Of a DNA stretch of 40,041 bases, positions 15,593-24,823 are shown in pieces. The DNA comes from Verrucomicrobiota bacterium (lineage in GTDB: Bacteria > Chlamydiota > Chlamydiia > Chlamydiales > Rhabdochlamydiaceae): contig JAFEGW010000020.1 in the NCBI GenBank assembly GCA_018239715.1, forward strand, positions 1 to 40,041, given 5' to 3'. Position numbers and translations under genes: made by a program. Under the pieces are notes generated by a model that saw nothing but the letters and a program-made list of their open reading frames with translations, had not been told where the DNA came from and ran no database searches. Within the stretch, counting starts at the first letter, position 1. Every line of letters starts with the position of its first letter.

Positions 15593-18500
15593 ATGGCGAC
15601 TCCTTCGAGTTCTTCGACTGCCAGCAGTCTTTTTTTTCCGACTTCGACTCCGCCTGTCTCATCCCCTCCACCTCTTGTTACTGAGAATATCTTCTCTGAA
15701 AAAATCGAAAAAGAGAGATTAACCTTAACGCCTATAGGGCAGGAGAATGCACAGAATTTTTTACTCTGTTCGCGGCAGCTGGGCCCTGTCAATTGGAGCT
15801 TGAATCACCTGCTGCAGAAGCTTTGCAGCTATTTTTCTAGGATGTTTAGCGGCACCAAGATTCAGCTGACCTCAGGAACATTTTACATCGCAGGCAGAAG
15901 CTACTGGCAAGAATGCCTGCAGGAAAAACTGCATACAGAGACTTTCGAGCATCAGGACGTCGCCGAGCCTTGGAGCTTTTGTACGCAGCCGCCTGAGTGT
16001 TTTGAGATTTATTTTTGCTTGCCGAGAAAAATTACTCGTGAAGAATTCGATCGGCTTATCGATTTATGCCTCTATTTTATTGCGAGTGAAGTCTTATCGG
16101 ACGAGCTTTCTGATATTGCAGCAGACTTAAATGAGTTTGGACTTCTGATCCGACAGCCTCATGAGTCTTTGAATGAAGAGGAACGACTCCAGAGAATTGC
16201 GATCTTGATAAAAGAAATGAGAAGTTTTGCTTCAAGAAATCAGGTGACATGCGATCCTCCGACTTCCCACCTAGATGCTCATGAGCTTGCGGAAGAAAAA
16301 AAGCGGCTAGGGACCCTTACAGCTAAAATAAAAACAATTCGAGCTTTAGTGACAAAAATTGAGAATACATGTGAAATCCCTTTCTTTGAGAAGAGCCGTT
16401 TAAGATTGATTTTCACTCTTTCAGTTCCTGTACAAGCAGAACCTTTTTCACTTCATCTTTTTCCCATTCAGGAGGGACTTTTTTTCACCCTTCAGTATCA
16501 AGGGTCTCCCCTTAAGTTGCTCGCCGAAATGGCAGATCAAAGGCTCAACGCCCTCGAAAAAGACCGTTTGCTGGCCTATGCTTTTAATCATCCTCAGTTT
16601 TTTTCTGCTCCCCTTTTGATAGAGAAAGAGGTCGAGCAGCTAAGTCCCCTAGGAAGGTTTTTATTTCGCTATGGTTTTTCCCCTGGATCAAATATTAAGG
16701 AAGCTATTGATGTCTTAACATTGGTAGGCTTTTTGCAGACCTGCTTAATTCCAAGTAGCAGCGAGGCCCCCAGCTGTGAGCAAAAGCAAGATCATCTAGA
16801 AATCGTGTGGAAATGCGATTCTACCACCCTTTTATTGAAGGTTCCAGCGTATGATGAAAGTATCTTAACCCGGGTAGGCGAAAATAGAGAAGGATATCTG
16901 GGTTGCTTAACCGAGGCATTGAACCTTTTCTTCCCTCGTTCTTTACTGACTTTGCGCCGCCAAGCAACTCCTCGAGCTTTACAGCAATCGGAGCAAATCT
17001 ACGCAGCCCTTTGTGGAGGCGGCTGCGCTTATGTATGGTTTTTGGCCTCCTGTGCCGCAGGATGGAAAAAAATCGAGGCCGAGGATCTCTTATTATTGCC
17101 CGATTGGCTTTCCCATCTTACCCATGAGGCAGAGTTGAACGTGGTCTTGAGTAATCTAGAACTCGTTTTTCGAACAACTCCGTATGAATCATTTTTCGAC
17201 GGGATTAAAAAACGGCTTGAAGCTCTAAAAGAATTGAATCCGGAAGCGATCCGTGGGGTCTGTTTAAGACGATTGATGACTTATCATGAAAGCAAGATTC
17301 TTCCCGCGGCCTGGAAATTGTGGAGCCAGTCGCTTCCCAAGGAGCGGTCTTTGACTGTCATGATGGAGATTTCTTCGAGCATTAGGCTGGAGACAATCCC
17401 CTTTGCGATTCCCAGAGTCTGCGATATGTGCCATCCAGAAAAAACCGTTTTAGATCCAGCCCAGCGAATGCAACTGCTCGTCTGTTATTTGGACCGTCTA
17501 TTAGGCCTGCCTTCGAATGAGCACATGTTGATCGGTTATGGCCCAGCTTTAGTCGGCCCCATCGAGTTCCTTTTATCAGTTGATCCCACCTTGGAATCTC
17601 GTGTAAGCGCCTCTGCGCGTGTGCAAAATTATTTACGTTCTTCTTTAACTGTAGATCAGACCACTTCGGAGCCTGAAGTCGAAGAAATTCGGGATGAAAA
17701 TTGGGACTATGTACAAGGACGGCAAGAGAAAAATAACCGCAAAGAATTTAATAAAACAGTCAACAGAATGAAACAAGCCCTTAGGGCTAAGGGTGCTGAG
17801 TTACAAAAAAAGAAAGGATTCTTCGCGGTTTTTAAATGGACTGTTGAAGTGCTTCTCGAGAAAAAAGATTATGAAAACGTTTTATCGCTTCTAAGACTTG
17901 TTGCTGTGAAGAAAACAAATGCGTTTTGCCACTACGCTATGCAAGACTGTTTGATCCATTTGATGAAAGAAAAACTGCCTCTGGATGCATTCATTGTCTA
18001 TATAGCGCAATTTAGAGAGGCCGAGGGGCACGTGCATGTCTCTCAAAAATTTTTGTTAGAGCTCTTCATCTATCTAGTCCGTAATGCCCATGCGAGAAAT
18101 AAACTTAAGGAAAGCGCTGTTCGCACGGAAATTAAGTTCCTGCATGATTTGATCAAACCTGAAGGGAAATTTACGCATGATTTTGTTTCGTGTTTGCTTC
18201 TTTATTATCCTACCCTTGTAGAGACACCCTTCGCTTTGGAGCTCATCAAAGGTTTGATAGCGCATTATCACTTATTGAAAGATCACATTGAAATAGTCGT
18301 CACTCCCCTCCTTTGCCAGCTTAAAAAAAATCCTAAAGATGTCAAGCTATGGGATAAATTTTCAAAGCTTGTCGAGAAGTTGAAAAGCAATCCTGATTAC
18401 GTGTTGACTTTATACGAATCATTAACGGAGGAAGCTTTTCTTGTCCAAACTTCCTTTATAGATCTACCTTTGCAAATGATTCGAAAAGGGATGACAAGTT

Positions 18501-21355
18501 TTGAGAAAACACTCTCCGAGGCACAAAAAACACGTTTAGCGAAGGTCTTAGCTGCCCTTTTAGCTTTAGCTCAAAGAGAAAAAAAAGAGAGCGAACTGAT
18601 CCGCAGCTTTGCTGCGATCGAGACCTTTATGGCTTATCTCGAAAAACCGGCGACGCTTTCCACATTCACCCGCTTATTTTTAGATTTTGCCGGAAGGCGA
18701 AAAATCAATCCACACACTTATAAGAACTTTTGTTCCTCGATGCTCTGGATTTCTTCCCATGCTTTGGAAGATAATAAAATGGCCGAAGATTTTCGAACGG
18801 TGATCATGGGCATTCCCCTCAAGGATTTTCGAAGCGCAGCCGCACAGTGGAAGCGGGCAATAGCAGGCGCTGTATCGCGCACTCATATCAAACCTTCTTC
18901 GTATGAGCTCATTAAAAACTTGACGGAACTTTCCAGAGATGCAGAAGAGAAGCGGTTTTTTCAGATGTGCTTAGGTCTTTATGAAGATAGAAACTACCCT
19001 GCTTTGAAAAGCTCCATGGAGACTTACTATACTATCGGCGCTCCTTCAAAATCAGCAGATCCTCCACAATCCGATAAGCCGTCACCCATTACTCCTAGCG
19101 CACTTGCTTCTTCTCAAGCCTCTGCTATGGCTGGGCAAGCGTCGACCCTTTTCATCCCTCCACCCGCTACTGCTGCTTCTATCATTTCCGGGGCAGATAC
19201 TCAAGCTGTAGCTGCTTCCCCACAGGGGAAAGGAGCTATAGATTATCGCTCACGGGCGGAGGCCCTTTTATCCAGTTCTCCTAGCTCACCCGATTTGGAT
19301 AGAGCTCTTGTCTTGTTAAAATTGTGCCCTGGCAATGAGTTTGAGCTATGGGAGAAGCTATTTTCTTTTTTAACGCCTGAATCCCCTGATATTTACGCGC
19401 GAGTTTGGAAGGCTTGGATTGAAAAGCATCCTTCTTCTAAAGCGCGGGAAGAAGATGCGAGATATTGGGAAGTGGCAGAACATCTCTTGATCTACCATTT
19501 AGCAGTCCTCTTAGATCGCCTTCCTTCTGAAAGAGGTGTTCCCATTTGCCGAGTTTGTTTCGAATTCGCCATCGATTCCTGCTGGAGCTCCACTTCTGCT
19601 GCATGTCTTCCCGTATTGAAAGCTCTTTTTGCTCTCTCTGAAAGTGTCGCTTTTAAAACTAAAGTAGGAGAATTGCATGAACTTTTGCCTTTTGTGACCC
19701 GTGTCCGTTTCTTTCTTTTACTTGCACGTCTTGGAGATGCGACCATGCAAGCATCAGGCCAAGATTGTTTTCTAGGCATGGCTTTGACCCATGGTGTCGT
19801 AAATAACCCTGCTTTGGATGGAAATATGACTCTCCTGCAAAATTTTTGCATCTTTCCTCATATCCCTGAGCACGAAAAAAAACAGGAAAAATTGCATGAA
19901 TGGATTGAAAATAGCTGGGTGGCTCTAAAATCGACTCTCAGCTGGATCCAGGCATTATCACTTATCGAGGCTCTTTGTGAGTTTAATTATCCTGCTAACA
20001 CAGTGGATCCTATTTTTGTGAAATGGGATGAAATTGTGATGGGAACCTGGGAATCTAAACCTGGATTAAACCCTCTTCATCTGATTGTTTCTCCGTTTTT
20101 TGCTCAACAAATGTCCATGGAACAGACTCAATCTCCTAGACCTTCAAAGGAATTGTGCCATGCCACTCGCAAAATGATGTCAAGGCTACTCGGCCGGGAA
20201 ATGAATGCCGAAAGGAAGTCCAGCTTTCTAATCGCAGTTCATATGAGTCTCAAGCAATTTACAAGCCGCTATTATTCCGGCAAAAAGTCTGAGACACTCT
20301 CTTCTCTCTTTTTATTTCTTGCCAAGTGTTGTTTTGACAATGTTTCTACCACGACACCCAATAAAGCAGCTATGCAAAATGCTTTTAATTCTATTTTAAC
20401 AGAGCTGCCCCCATTAGCTAACCTTTGGACAACCGACTGCATCGATTCGACAGAGTCCTTTGTCTCCCATCTCCCGGTTATTTTGGGCATTTGTGTCCAA
20501 CATCCTGGGATGATGGAGAAGGCGCTAGAGGTCATGCAGCTTTATCTTGGCACGGCTCGCATTCGGAATGCCCCTCCCGAAGCCCTGCATTCTTGGGCCC
20601 AGTTGTTATTTAGCCTTTGCACCTCTGTCGAAGTTATAAATAAATCTTATCGAAAGCAGGTAGCTCAAGCCATAGCTCATGTCTTTTCACACTGTACCCA
20701 CCCTTCTCGTCTGAAGAAAAACGTCGGTATTCCTGCATCCGACCATCCTCGGTTGATCGGTGGTTCCTGTGTGGTTCTGAGTTTGCAATTTTTGACATTA
20801 GAGGAATTAGAATGCTTAGATCCTAAAGATTGGAAGGATCTCTTCCAGGGGCTCTCAGAACTTCACCTGGTTGAAATGTTGACAAATCTAACAGAAGATG
20901 CGGGTAAAAAACCCATCAGCCATCTGGGGATCGCAAGGATTATCCGCTACGCCGCTACGTTAAAACTTGAAGTTTTGCGGCCTTATTTAAGTTCTTGCTC
21001 CAAACAACTATCTCATTTAGCCCCTGATAAACTTTCGCTCAAGATCTGGGCCTCTTATATTCATGCGGCTATAGCCCTATTGCAAAGAGACAATGATAAG
21101 TCTCTGAGAAGGCTAAGGGACAAGTTCATTCAAGAATTCATCCAAGTCTTTTTTAAGGGTGTTCAGAAAGAAAATTATGAAAGATTCAAGCAATTTTTCT
21201 TAAAATTTTTAGAAGGGATTCAGGATGTGACCGTCGTGGAGAAGTTAAAAATAGCCTATATTGTTCCTGAGGAGTGCAACTCTATGCGTGAAGAGTTGTC
21301 CTTGATCAGTATGGTCCATATTGAAAACCGGCTGAAAGCGCTTAAGGGCCGTTAA
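15593..21355 (+). CDS. Giant helical protein, 1920 aa, unknown function
   Basis: One uninterrupted frame encodes 1920 residues, with a GGTGA ribosome site just before the ATG. The first 30 residues are a low-complexity Ser/Thr/Pro segment, like a flexible secretion leader. The rest is mostly amphipathic helices of 15-20 residues in series, suggesting an alpha-solenoid (HEAT- or TPR-like) although no strict repeat could be fixed by eye. A Ser/Ala/Pro-rich linker at about residues 1156-1211 splits the chain into a long N-terminal and a shorter C-terminal helical block. No transmembrane helix or catalytic motif is visible. Such large helical proteins in chlamydiae are often secreted or scaffold proteins; that is inference. 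Its stop overlaps the convergent transporter stop by four bases. Confidence 0.8.
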   Translation: MATPSSSSTASSLFFPTSTPPVSSPPPLVTENIFSEKIEKERLTLTPIGQENAQNFLLCSRQLGPVNWSLNHLLQKLCSYFSRMFSGTKIQLTSGTFYIAGRSYWQECLQEKLHTETFEHQDVAEPWSFCTQPPECFEIYFCLPRKITREEFDRLIDLCLYFIASEVLSDELSDIAADLNEFGLLIRQPHESLNEEERLQRIAILIKEMRSFASRNQVTCDPPTSHLDAHELAEEKKRLGTLTAKIKTIRALVTKIENTCEIPFFEKSRLRLIFTLSVPVQAEPFSLHLFPIQEGLFFTLQYQGSPLKLLAEMADQRLNALEKDRLLAYAFNHPQFFSAPLLIEKEVEQLSPLGRFLFRYGFSPGSNIKEAIDVLTLVGFLQTCLIPSSSEAPSCEQKQDHLEIVWKCDSTTLLLKVPAYDESILTRVGENREGYLGCLTEALNLFFPRSLLTLRRQATPRALQQSEQIYAALCGGGCAYVWFLASCAAGWKKIEAEDLLLLPDWLSHLTHEAELNVVLSNLELVFRTTPYESFFDGIKKRLEALKELNPEAIRGVCLRRLMTYHESKILPAAWKLWSQSLPKERSLTVMMEISSSIRLETIPFAIPRVCDMCHPEKTVLDPAQRMQLLVCYLDRLLGLPSNEHMLIGYGPALVGPIEFLLSVDPTLESRVSASARVQNYLRSSLTVDQTTSEPEVEEIRDENWDYVQGRQEKNNRKEFNKTVNRMKQALRAKGAELQKKKGFFAVFKWTVEVLLEKKDYENVLSLLRLVAVKKTNAFCHYAMQDCLIHLMKEKLPLDAFIVYIAQFREAEGHVHVSQKFLLELFIYLVRNAHARNKLKESAVRTEIKFLHDLIKPEGKFTHDFVSCLLLYYPTLVETPFALELIKGLIAHYHLLKDHIEIVVTPLLCQLKKNPKDVKLWDKFSKLVEKLKSNPDYVLTLYESLTEEAFLVQTSFIDLPLQMIRKGMTSFEKTLSEAQKTRLAKVLAALLALAQREKKESELIRSFAAIETFMAYLEKPATLSTFTRLFLDFAGRRKINPHTYKNFCSSMLWISSHALEDNKMAEDFRTVIMGIPLKDFRSAAAQWKRAIAGAVSRTHIKPSSYELIKNLTELSRDAEEKRFFQMCLGLYEDRNYPALKSSMETYYTIGAPSKSADPPQSDKPSPITPSALASSQASAMAGQASTLFIPPPATAASIISGADTQAVAASPQGKGAIDYRSRAEALLSSSPSSPDLDRALVLLKLCPGNEFELWEKLFSFLTPESPDIYARVWKAWIEKHPSSKAREEDARYWEVAEHLLIYHLAVLLDRLPSERGVPICRVCFEFAIDSCWSSTSAACLPVLKALFALSESVAFKTKVGELHELLPFVTRVRFFLLLARLGDATMQASGQDCFLGMALTHGVVNNPALDGNMTLLQNFCIFPHIPEHEKKQEKLHEWIENSWVALKSTLSWIQALSLIEALCEFNYPANTVDPIFVKWDEIVMGTWESKPGLNPLHLIVSPFFAQQMSMEQTQSPRPSKELCHATRKMMSRLLGREMNAERKSSFLIAVHMSLKQFTSRYYSGKKSETLSSLFLFLAKCCFDNVSTTTPNKAAMQNAFNSILTELPPLANLWTTDCIDSTESFVSHLPVILGICVQHPGMMEKALEVMQLYLGTARIRNAPPEALHSWAQLLFSLCTSVEVINKSYRKQVAQAIAHVFSHCTHPSRLKKNVGIPASDHPRLIGGSCVVLSLQFLTLEELECLDPKDWKDLFQGLSELHLVEMLTNLTEDAGKKPISHLGIARIIRYAATLKLEVLRPYLSSCSKQLSHLAPDKLSLKIWASYIHAAIALLQRDNDKSLRRLRDKFIQEFIQVFFKGVQKENYERFKQFFLKFLEGIQDVTVVEKLKIAYIVPEECNSMREELSLISMVHIENRLKALKGR

Positions 21356-22644
21356 TTGATATTATCTGTTTCAACCGAAGCCGGAGGTGTTTCAGGAGCT
21401 TCTTCTTTGAGCTGGAACATTTTGTAGACAGCCACCGACCAGATAATCAGCAAGACCAGCGATACCCATGTCATGCAATCGATCATTTTAATGATCCCGA
21501 AGTATTGGAAAGCCAGGATAAGGCAGGCAGCAACACCTTTTGCGCTTCTGTAGGCAAAGACATCGATAATGGATTTCGCTTGGAACTTTTCTTCCTGCTT
21601 AAGCGGGATATAAAGCATTTCTTTAAGAACCTGAAATAGCGAAAAGTCAAAAGCTTTAATCGTGACAAAAGCGACAGAGATCATGGCAAAAGTAGGGAAA
21701 ATCAGCGACCCAAAAGCGTTGACGGAAAGAACGAGGGGCAGCATGAGATGGCTGCGTTTAAGTCCGAAGTAATGCATGAGTATGTAAGATCCCAAGAGCT
21801 GAAAGAAGACCGTCATGATATTGACGAGTCCTAGGACCCTTCCACAGTATTCAGTGCGAAGATCTTGCTCGGGAATGGTCAGCTCTAACATGGTATTGAA
21901 TTGGTAGTAGACTAAAGTGGTGGCGACCTGCATCAAAAGAACAATGATCAGAATGAACGAAAGATATTTTGAATTACGAATGACTCCCATCCCCTGCCAG
22001 AAATTATTGATGGGTTTTTGAGCGGTTGTCATCTGTTCTTGGGCCACTGTGCTGTAGCGAAGCAGATAGAGGAAAGAGATGGTCAGGGCGCCAAAGAGCG
22101 GCAGAGAGGCAAAAAGAAGGTTGGGCGATCCCATCGAGACAGCGCAAAAGCTGGGCAAGATGCTCCCTACAATACCACCCAGTCCTCCAAAAGCAAAGAT
22201 AAGACCGTAAAGAAACTTAGCTTGCCCCATCTGTACAGTCGAATGGATCACCGACCAGAGTTGTTGGAACAGCAGCATGACATAGATCTCTTTCCAGACA
22301 TAAAAAAAGAATGAAAGAAAGGGAATCTTAGTCATGAAAATCGCACAGAAAGTATTGACGAAAGCGATCGAGAGGATGATGGTAAAAAACATCCTCAGGA
22401 TCCCGAGGCGGGCCAGAAAACGGTTGTAAAGCTCAACGAGAAGGAAATTCAAAGGGATGATGGCAAGCCAGGCGTAAGGGAAAAGATCCGCCCCATGGTT
22501 GGTCAGAAAAATACTATTGCTTACCGGACGGACGATGCCATAGTCGGCCGTGATGCAAAAGCCGCAGATCATGGCGCAAAGGATGAAGATCCTCTGCATC
22601 CCGGTCAGTTGTAAAATTTCCTCTTTAAATTTTCTCCATTGCAT
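21352..22644 (-). CDS. TLC/NTT-family (ATP/ADP translocase-like) transporter
   Basis: The 430-aa protein has about 11-12 transmembrane helices. The block LKEMLYIPLKQEEKFQAK followed by SIIDVFAYRSAKG matches the signature of rickettsial/chlamydial nucleotide transporters (KExLYxPLxxEEKxKAKxxIDVxxxRxGK). Classical NTTs exchange host ATP for bacterial ADP and are about 500-540 residues. This one is roughly 100 residues shorter, so its substrate may differ and energy parasitism cannot be assumed. It lies 12 bases downstream of the HD-phosphohydrolase gene on the same strand and may share its transcript. Confidence 0.75.
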   Translation of the reverse strand: MQWRKFKEEILQLTGMQRIFILCAMICGFCITADYGIVRPVSNSIFLTNHGADLFPYAWLAIIPLNFLLVELYNRFLARLGILRMFFTIILSIAFVNTFCAIFMTKIPFLSFFFYVWKEIYVMLLFQQLWSVIHSTVQMGQAKFLYGLIFAFGGLGGIVGSILPSFCAVSMGSPNLLFASLPLFGALTISFLYLLRYSTVAQEQMTTAQKPINNFWQGMGVIRNSKYLSFILIIVLLMQVATTLVYYQFNTMLELTIPEQDLRTEYCGRVLGLVNIMTVFFQLLGSYILMHYFGLKRSHLMLPLVLSVNAFGSLIFPTFAMISVAFVTIKAFDFSLFQVLKEMLYIPLKQEEKFQAKSIIDVFAYRSAKGVAACLILAFQYFGIIKMIDCMTWVSLVLLIIWSVAVYKMFQLKEEAPETPPASVETDNIN

Positions 22645-22656
22645 GAAAAAAGTATA

Positions 22657-23970
22657 CTACGTTTGAAGGTATTGCTGAAAGGAATCTTCATATTTAGGGT
22701 CTAAGTAGACCCAGGTGTTAGAACCGGTTGGAATCGAAAGAGTTGAGAGGGCCGATCCATTAATAATTTTTTGGGTTTTTAGGAGAACGGGAAAAGTCAA
22801 TCCCATTTTTGACGCCCCTTTCGGTATAAAGTCCCAGGCGATAGCGCCGGGGGGGACGGTTTGCTGGAAATTCTTCAAGTCCTCAAGAGAAATCTCAGGT
22901 CCCACGGCGACCGCCTTATACCGATGTTTTCTCTCAAGAATGCTTTGGGCATCTCCATACCCTACATGCTCGGGATCTTTAACCGCTTTGAAGAGTTCAA
23001 CAATCACATCGTTATCGGTCAGGGTCAGGTAGTGGTTTAAATCTGCGAGATGGACAGTCTTTTCCATGAACCTTGCGAGATGAAAATTATAACTTTTCAC
23101 CGTCGCATATTGATAAACCCTGCGATGCATGAAATGGCGCGCGAGGAGTAAGGCTTCGCACGATTCAATGCCATTTTCTTCAATGCCGAGCTCAAAATTC
23201 CCTTCCGCCTGTCGGATAATATGGATCGTCTCGATCAATTGGTGATAATCAAAGAGCCCATAGGAAACGCCTGTACTTTTAGCATCCCTTAAAAGATAGT
23301 CAATACGATCAGCACCAAAAAAATCGCCGGTGATAATTTCGCACATCACTCTTTCCCAGGGAGAAAAAAGAAGAGGATGACCCATTTCCTGGAGTTTTTT
23401 TTCTCCAATGGCGATTTGAGTGATATGCTGAATAAGATCAGGTTGACTGTACTTGACTTGAAGCTTTTCCCAAAGGGGCCTCAAGATGGAACTTTGAATA
23501 ATTTGATAAGTCCATTTCTCATGCCCGCCCTTGCCGAGCAAAGCTTTTTCCGCCACATGGGAAAAAGGTAAATGCCCTACATCGTGGCAAAGGGCTGCAA
23601 GCCGAACTATCTTTCTCCAGTAAGCGCTATCGAGTCCCGGAACGTGAAATTTATCCAAAATCCGATCAAAAATTTGACTCGCCAGTTCCATGACGCCTAA
23701 AGAATGCTCAAAGCGGCTGTGGGTTGCACCCGGATAGACCAAATATGATGTTCCCATTTGCCTAATGTAGCGAAGTCTTTGAAAAGGAAGGCTGTCAATG
23801 AGCGCTGCTTCATCTTGATCGAGGTAGATAAATTGATGGACGGGATCGTAAAGCTTAGAAAGTCTCTTAGGATGTATCTGTTTCTCAGAGACCTGATGGG
23901 CTATCGCCTCTTGTAACTGCATCTTAACCGTAATGCTAAAAGAGATTTTGAAAAAATGCAAACTTTTCAT
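22657..23970 (-). CDS. HD-superfamily phosphohydrolase (dNTPase/SAMHD1-like)
   Basis: The N-terminal half carries the HD-domain ligands: PGATHSRFEHSLGV (His84 region), then ALCHDVGHLPFSHVAE with the His-Asp pair at about 129-130, and a later Asp in GADRIDYLLRDA. The order and spacing match the SAMHD1/YwfO group, which hydrolyses deoxynucleoside triphosphates or related phosphoesters. The C-terminal part lacks motifs I can assign. The ATG at 23970 gives 437 aa; an in-frame ATG 16 codons later (MQLQEAIAHQ) may be the true start, since the first 16 residues look unlike the family and neither site has a clear Shine-Dalgarno sequence. It is divergent from the glycosyltransferase gene. Confidence 0.88.
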   Translation of the reverse strand: MKSLHFFKISFSITVKMQLQEAIAHQVSEKQIHPKRLSKLYDPVHQFIYLDQDEAALIDSLPFQRLRYIRQMGTSYLVYPGATHSRFEHSLGVMELASQIFDRILDKFHVPGLDSAYWRKIVRLAALCHDVGHLPFSHVAEKALLGKGGHEKWTYQIIQSSILRPLWEKLQVKYSQPDLIQHITQIAIGEKKLQEMGHPLLFSPWERVMCEIITGDFFGADRIDYLLRDAKSTGVSYGLFDYHQLIETIHIIRQAEGNFELGIEENGIESCEALLLARHFMHRRVYQYATVKSYNFHLARFMEKTVHLADLNHYLTLTDNDVIVELFKAVKDPEHVGYGDAQSILERKHRYKAVAVGPEISLEDLKNFQQTVPPGAIAWDFIPKGASKMGLTFPVLLKTQKIINGSALSTLSIPTGSNTWVYLDPKYEDSFQQYLQT

Positions 23971-23995
23971 TTTGAGGACAGTATGCTAAGATGAA

Positions 23996-24757
23996 ATGTC
24001 ATTTATGAAAGATCCGATAACCGTGACGATTTTAACCAAAAATTCCGGAGACACTCTCCTAGAAACCCTGCGCTCCGTCCAAGATTTCCATGAAGTCATC
24101 ATCCTCGATACAGGCTCGACAGATGACACCCTAGAGATCGCTGCCGAATTTCCCCATGTTAAAATCCATCATGCAGAATTTAAAGGATTCGGCCCTTTGC
24201 ATAATGAGGCCACAAGTCTTGCCTCCTCAGATTGGATCTTATCGATCGATAGCGATGAATCTTTGACTCCCGAACTCGTTACAGAAATTCAAGGGTTGAA
24301 GCTTCATCCGGATTTTGTCTACAGTGTCCAGCGGGATAACTATTTCAACGGGAAAAGAATCCGGTGCTGCGCTGGATGGTATCCAGACCGGATTGTTCGG
24401 CTCTATAACCGCAAGCAAACAAAGTTTTCGAATGATGCCGTCCATGAACGGATTTTAACTCAAGGGCTGAACCTACTTTTCTTAAAACATCCTCTCAAGC
24501 ATATCCCCTATCGCAGCATCTCCGATTTTCTCGATAAAATGCAGAAATACAGCACTCTTTTTGCCCAGCAAAATCGGGGCAAAAAGAAGTCCTCTTTTTG
24601 TAAAGCGCTTGTGCATGGCCTTGCTGCTTTTTGCAAGAACTACTTCCTCAAGCTAGGAATCTTCGGAGGCAAAGAAGGATTTATCATCTCTTTGTACAAC
24701 TCCCAGACAGCCTATTATAAATATCTAAAGCTCGCCGAGCTCTCCAAAAAGCTTTAA
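23996..24757 (+). CDS. Family 2 glycosyltransferase, WaaE/KdtX-like (LPS core)
   Basis: The GT-A fold begins with ITVTILTKNSG and has the UDP-sugar block VIILDTGSTDDT and the metal-binding DxD-type motif SIDSDE near residue 83. The following AGWYPDRIVRLYNR and NDAVHERI blocks are typical of WaaE/KdtX-like beta-glycosyltransferases that add a hexose to the inner LPS core. Length (253 aa) fits. It is probably peripheral on the inner membrane, with a C-terminal amphipathic region. An ATG three codons downstream is also possible. Its upstream region is shared with the divergent HD-protein gene. The cydAB promoter begins about ten bases after its stop. Confidence 0.87.
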   Translation: MSFMKDPITVTILTKNSGDTLLETLRSVQDFHEVIILDTGSTDDTLEIAAEFPHVKIHHAEFKGFGPLHNEATSLASSDWILSIDSDESLTPELVTEIQGLKLHPDFVYSVQRDNYFNGKRIRCCAGWYPDRIVRLYNRKQTKFSNDAVHERILTQGLNLLFLKHPLKHIPYRSISDFLDKMQKYSTLFAQQNRGKKKSSFCKALVHGLAAFCKNYFLKLGIFGGKEGFIISLYNSQTAYYKYLKLAELSKKL

Positions 24758-24767
24758 AAAAACTAAT

Positions 24768-24797
24768 TTGACAAGACCTTTTCTGATAGGATATCTT
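24768..24797 (+). promoter_or_regulatory. Vegetative-type promoter of cydAB
   Basis: A perfect -35 TTGACA (24768-24773) is followed after 18 bases by TATCTT (24792-24797). The predicted start near 24804 leaves a short leader with CAAGGA ahead of the cydA ATG at 24824. The region contains no obvious ArcA- or Fnr-like palindrome. Confidence 0.6.
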
Positions 24798-24823
24798 CCT
24801 TTTAATTATTCAAGGATATACGC

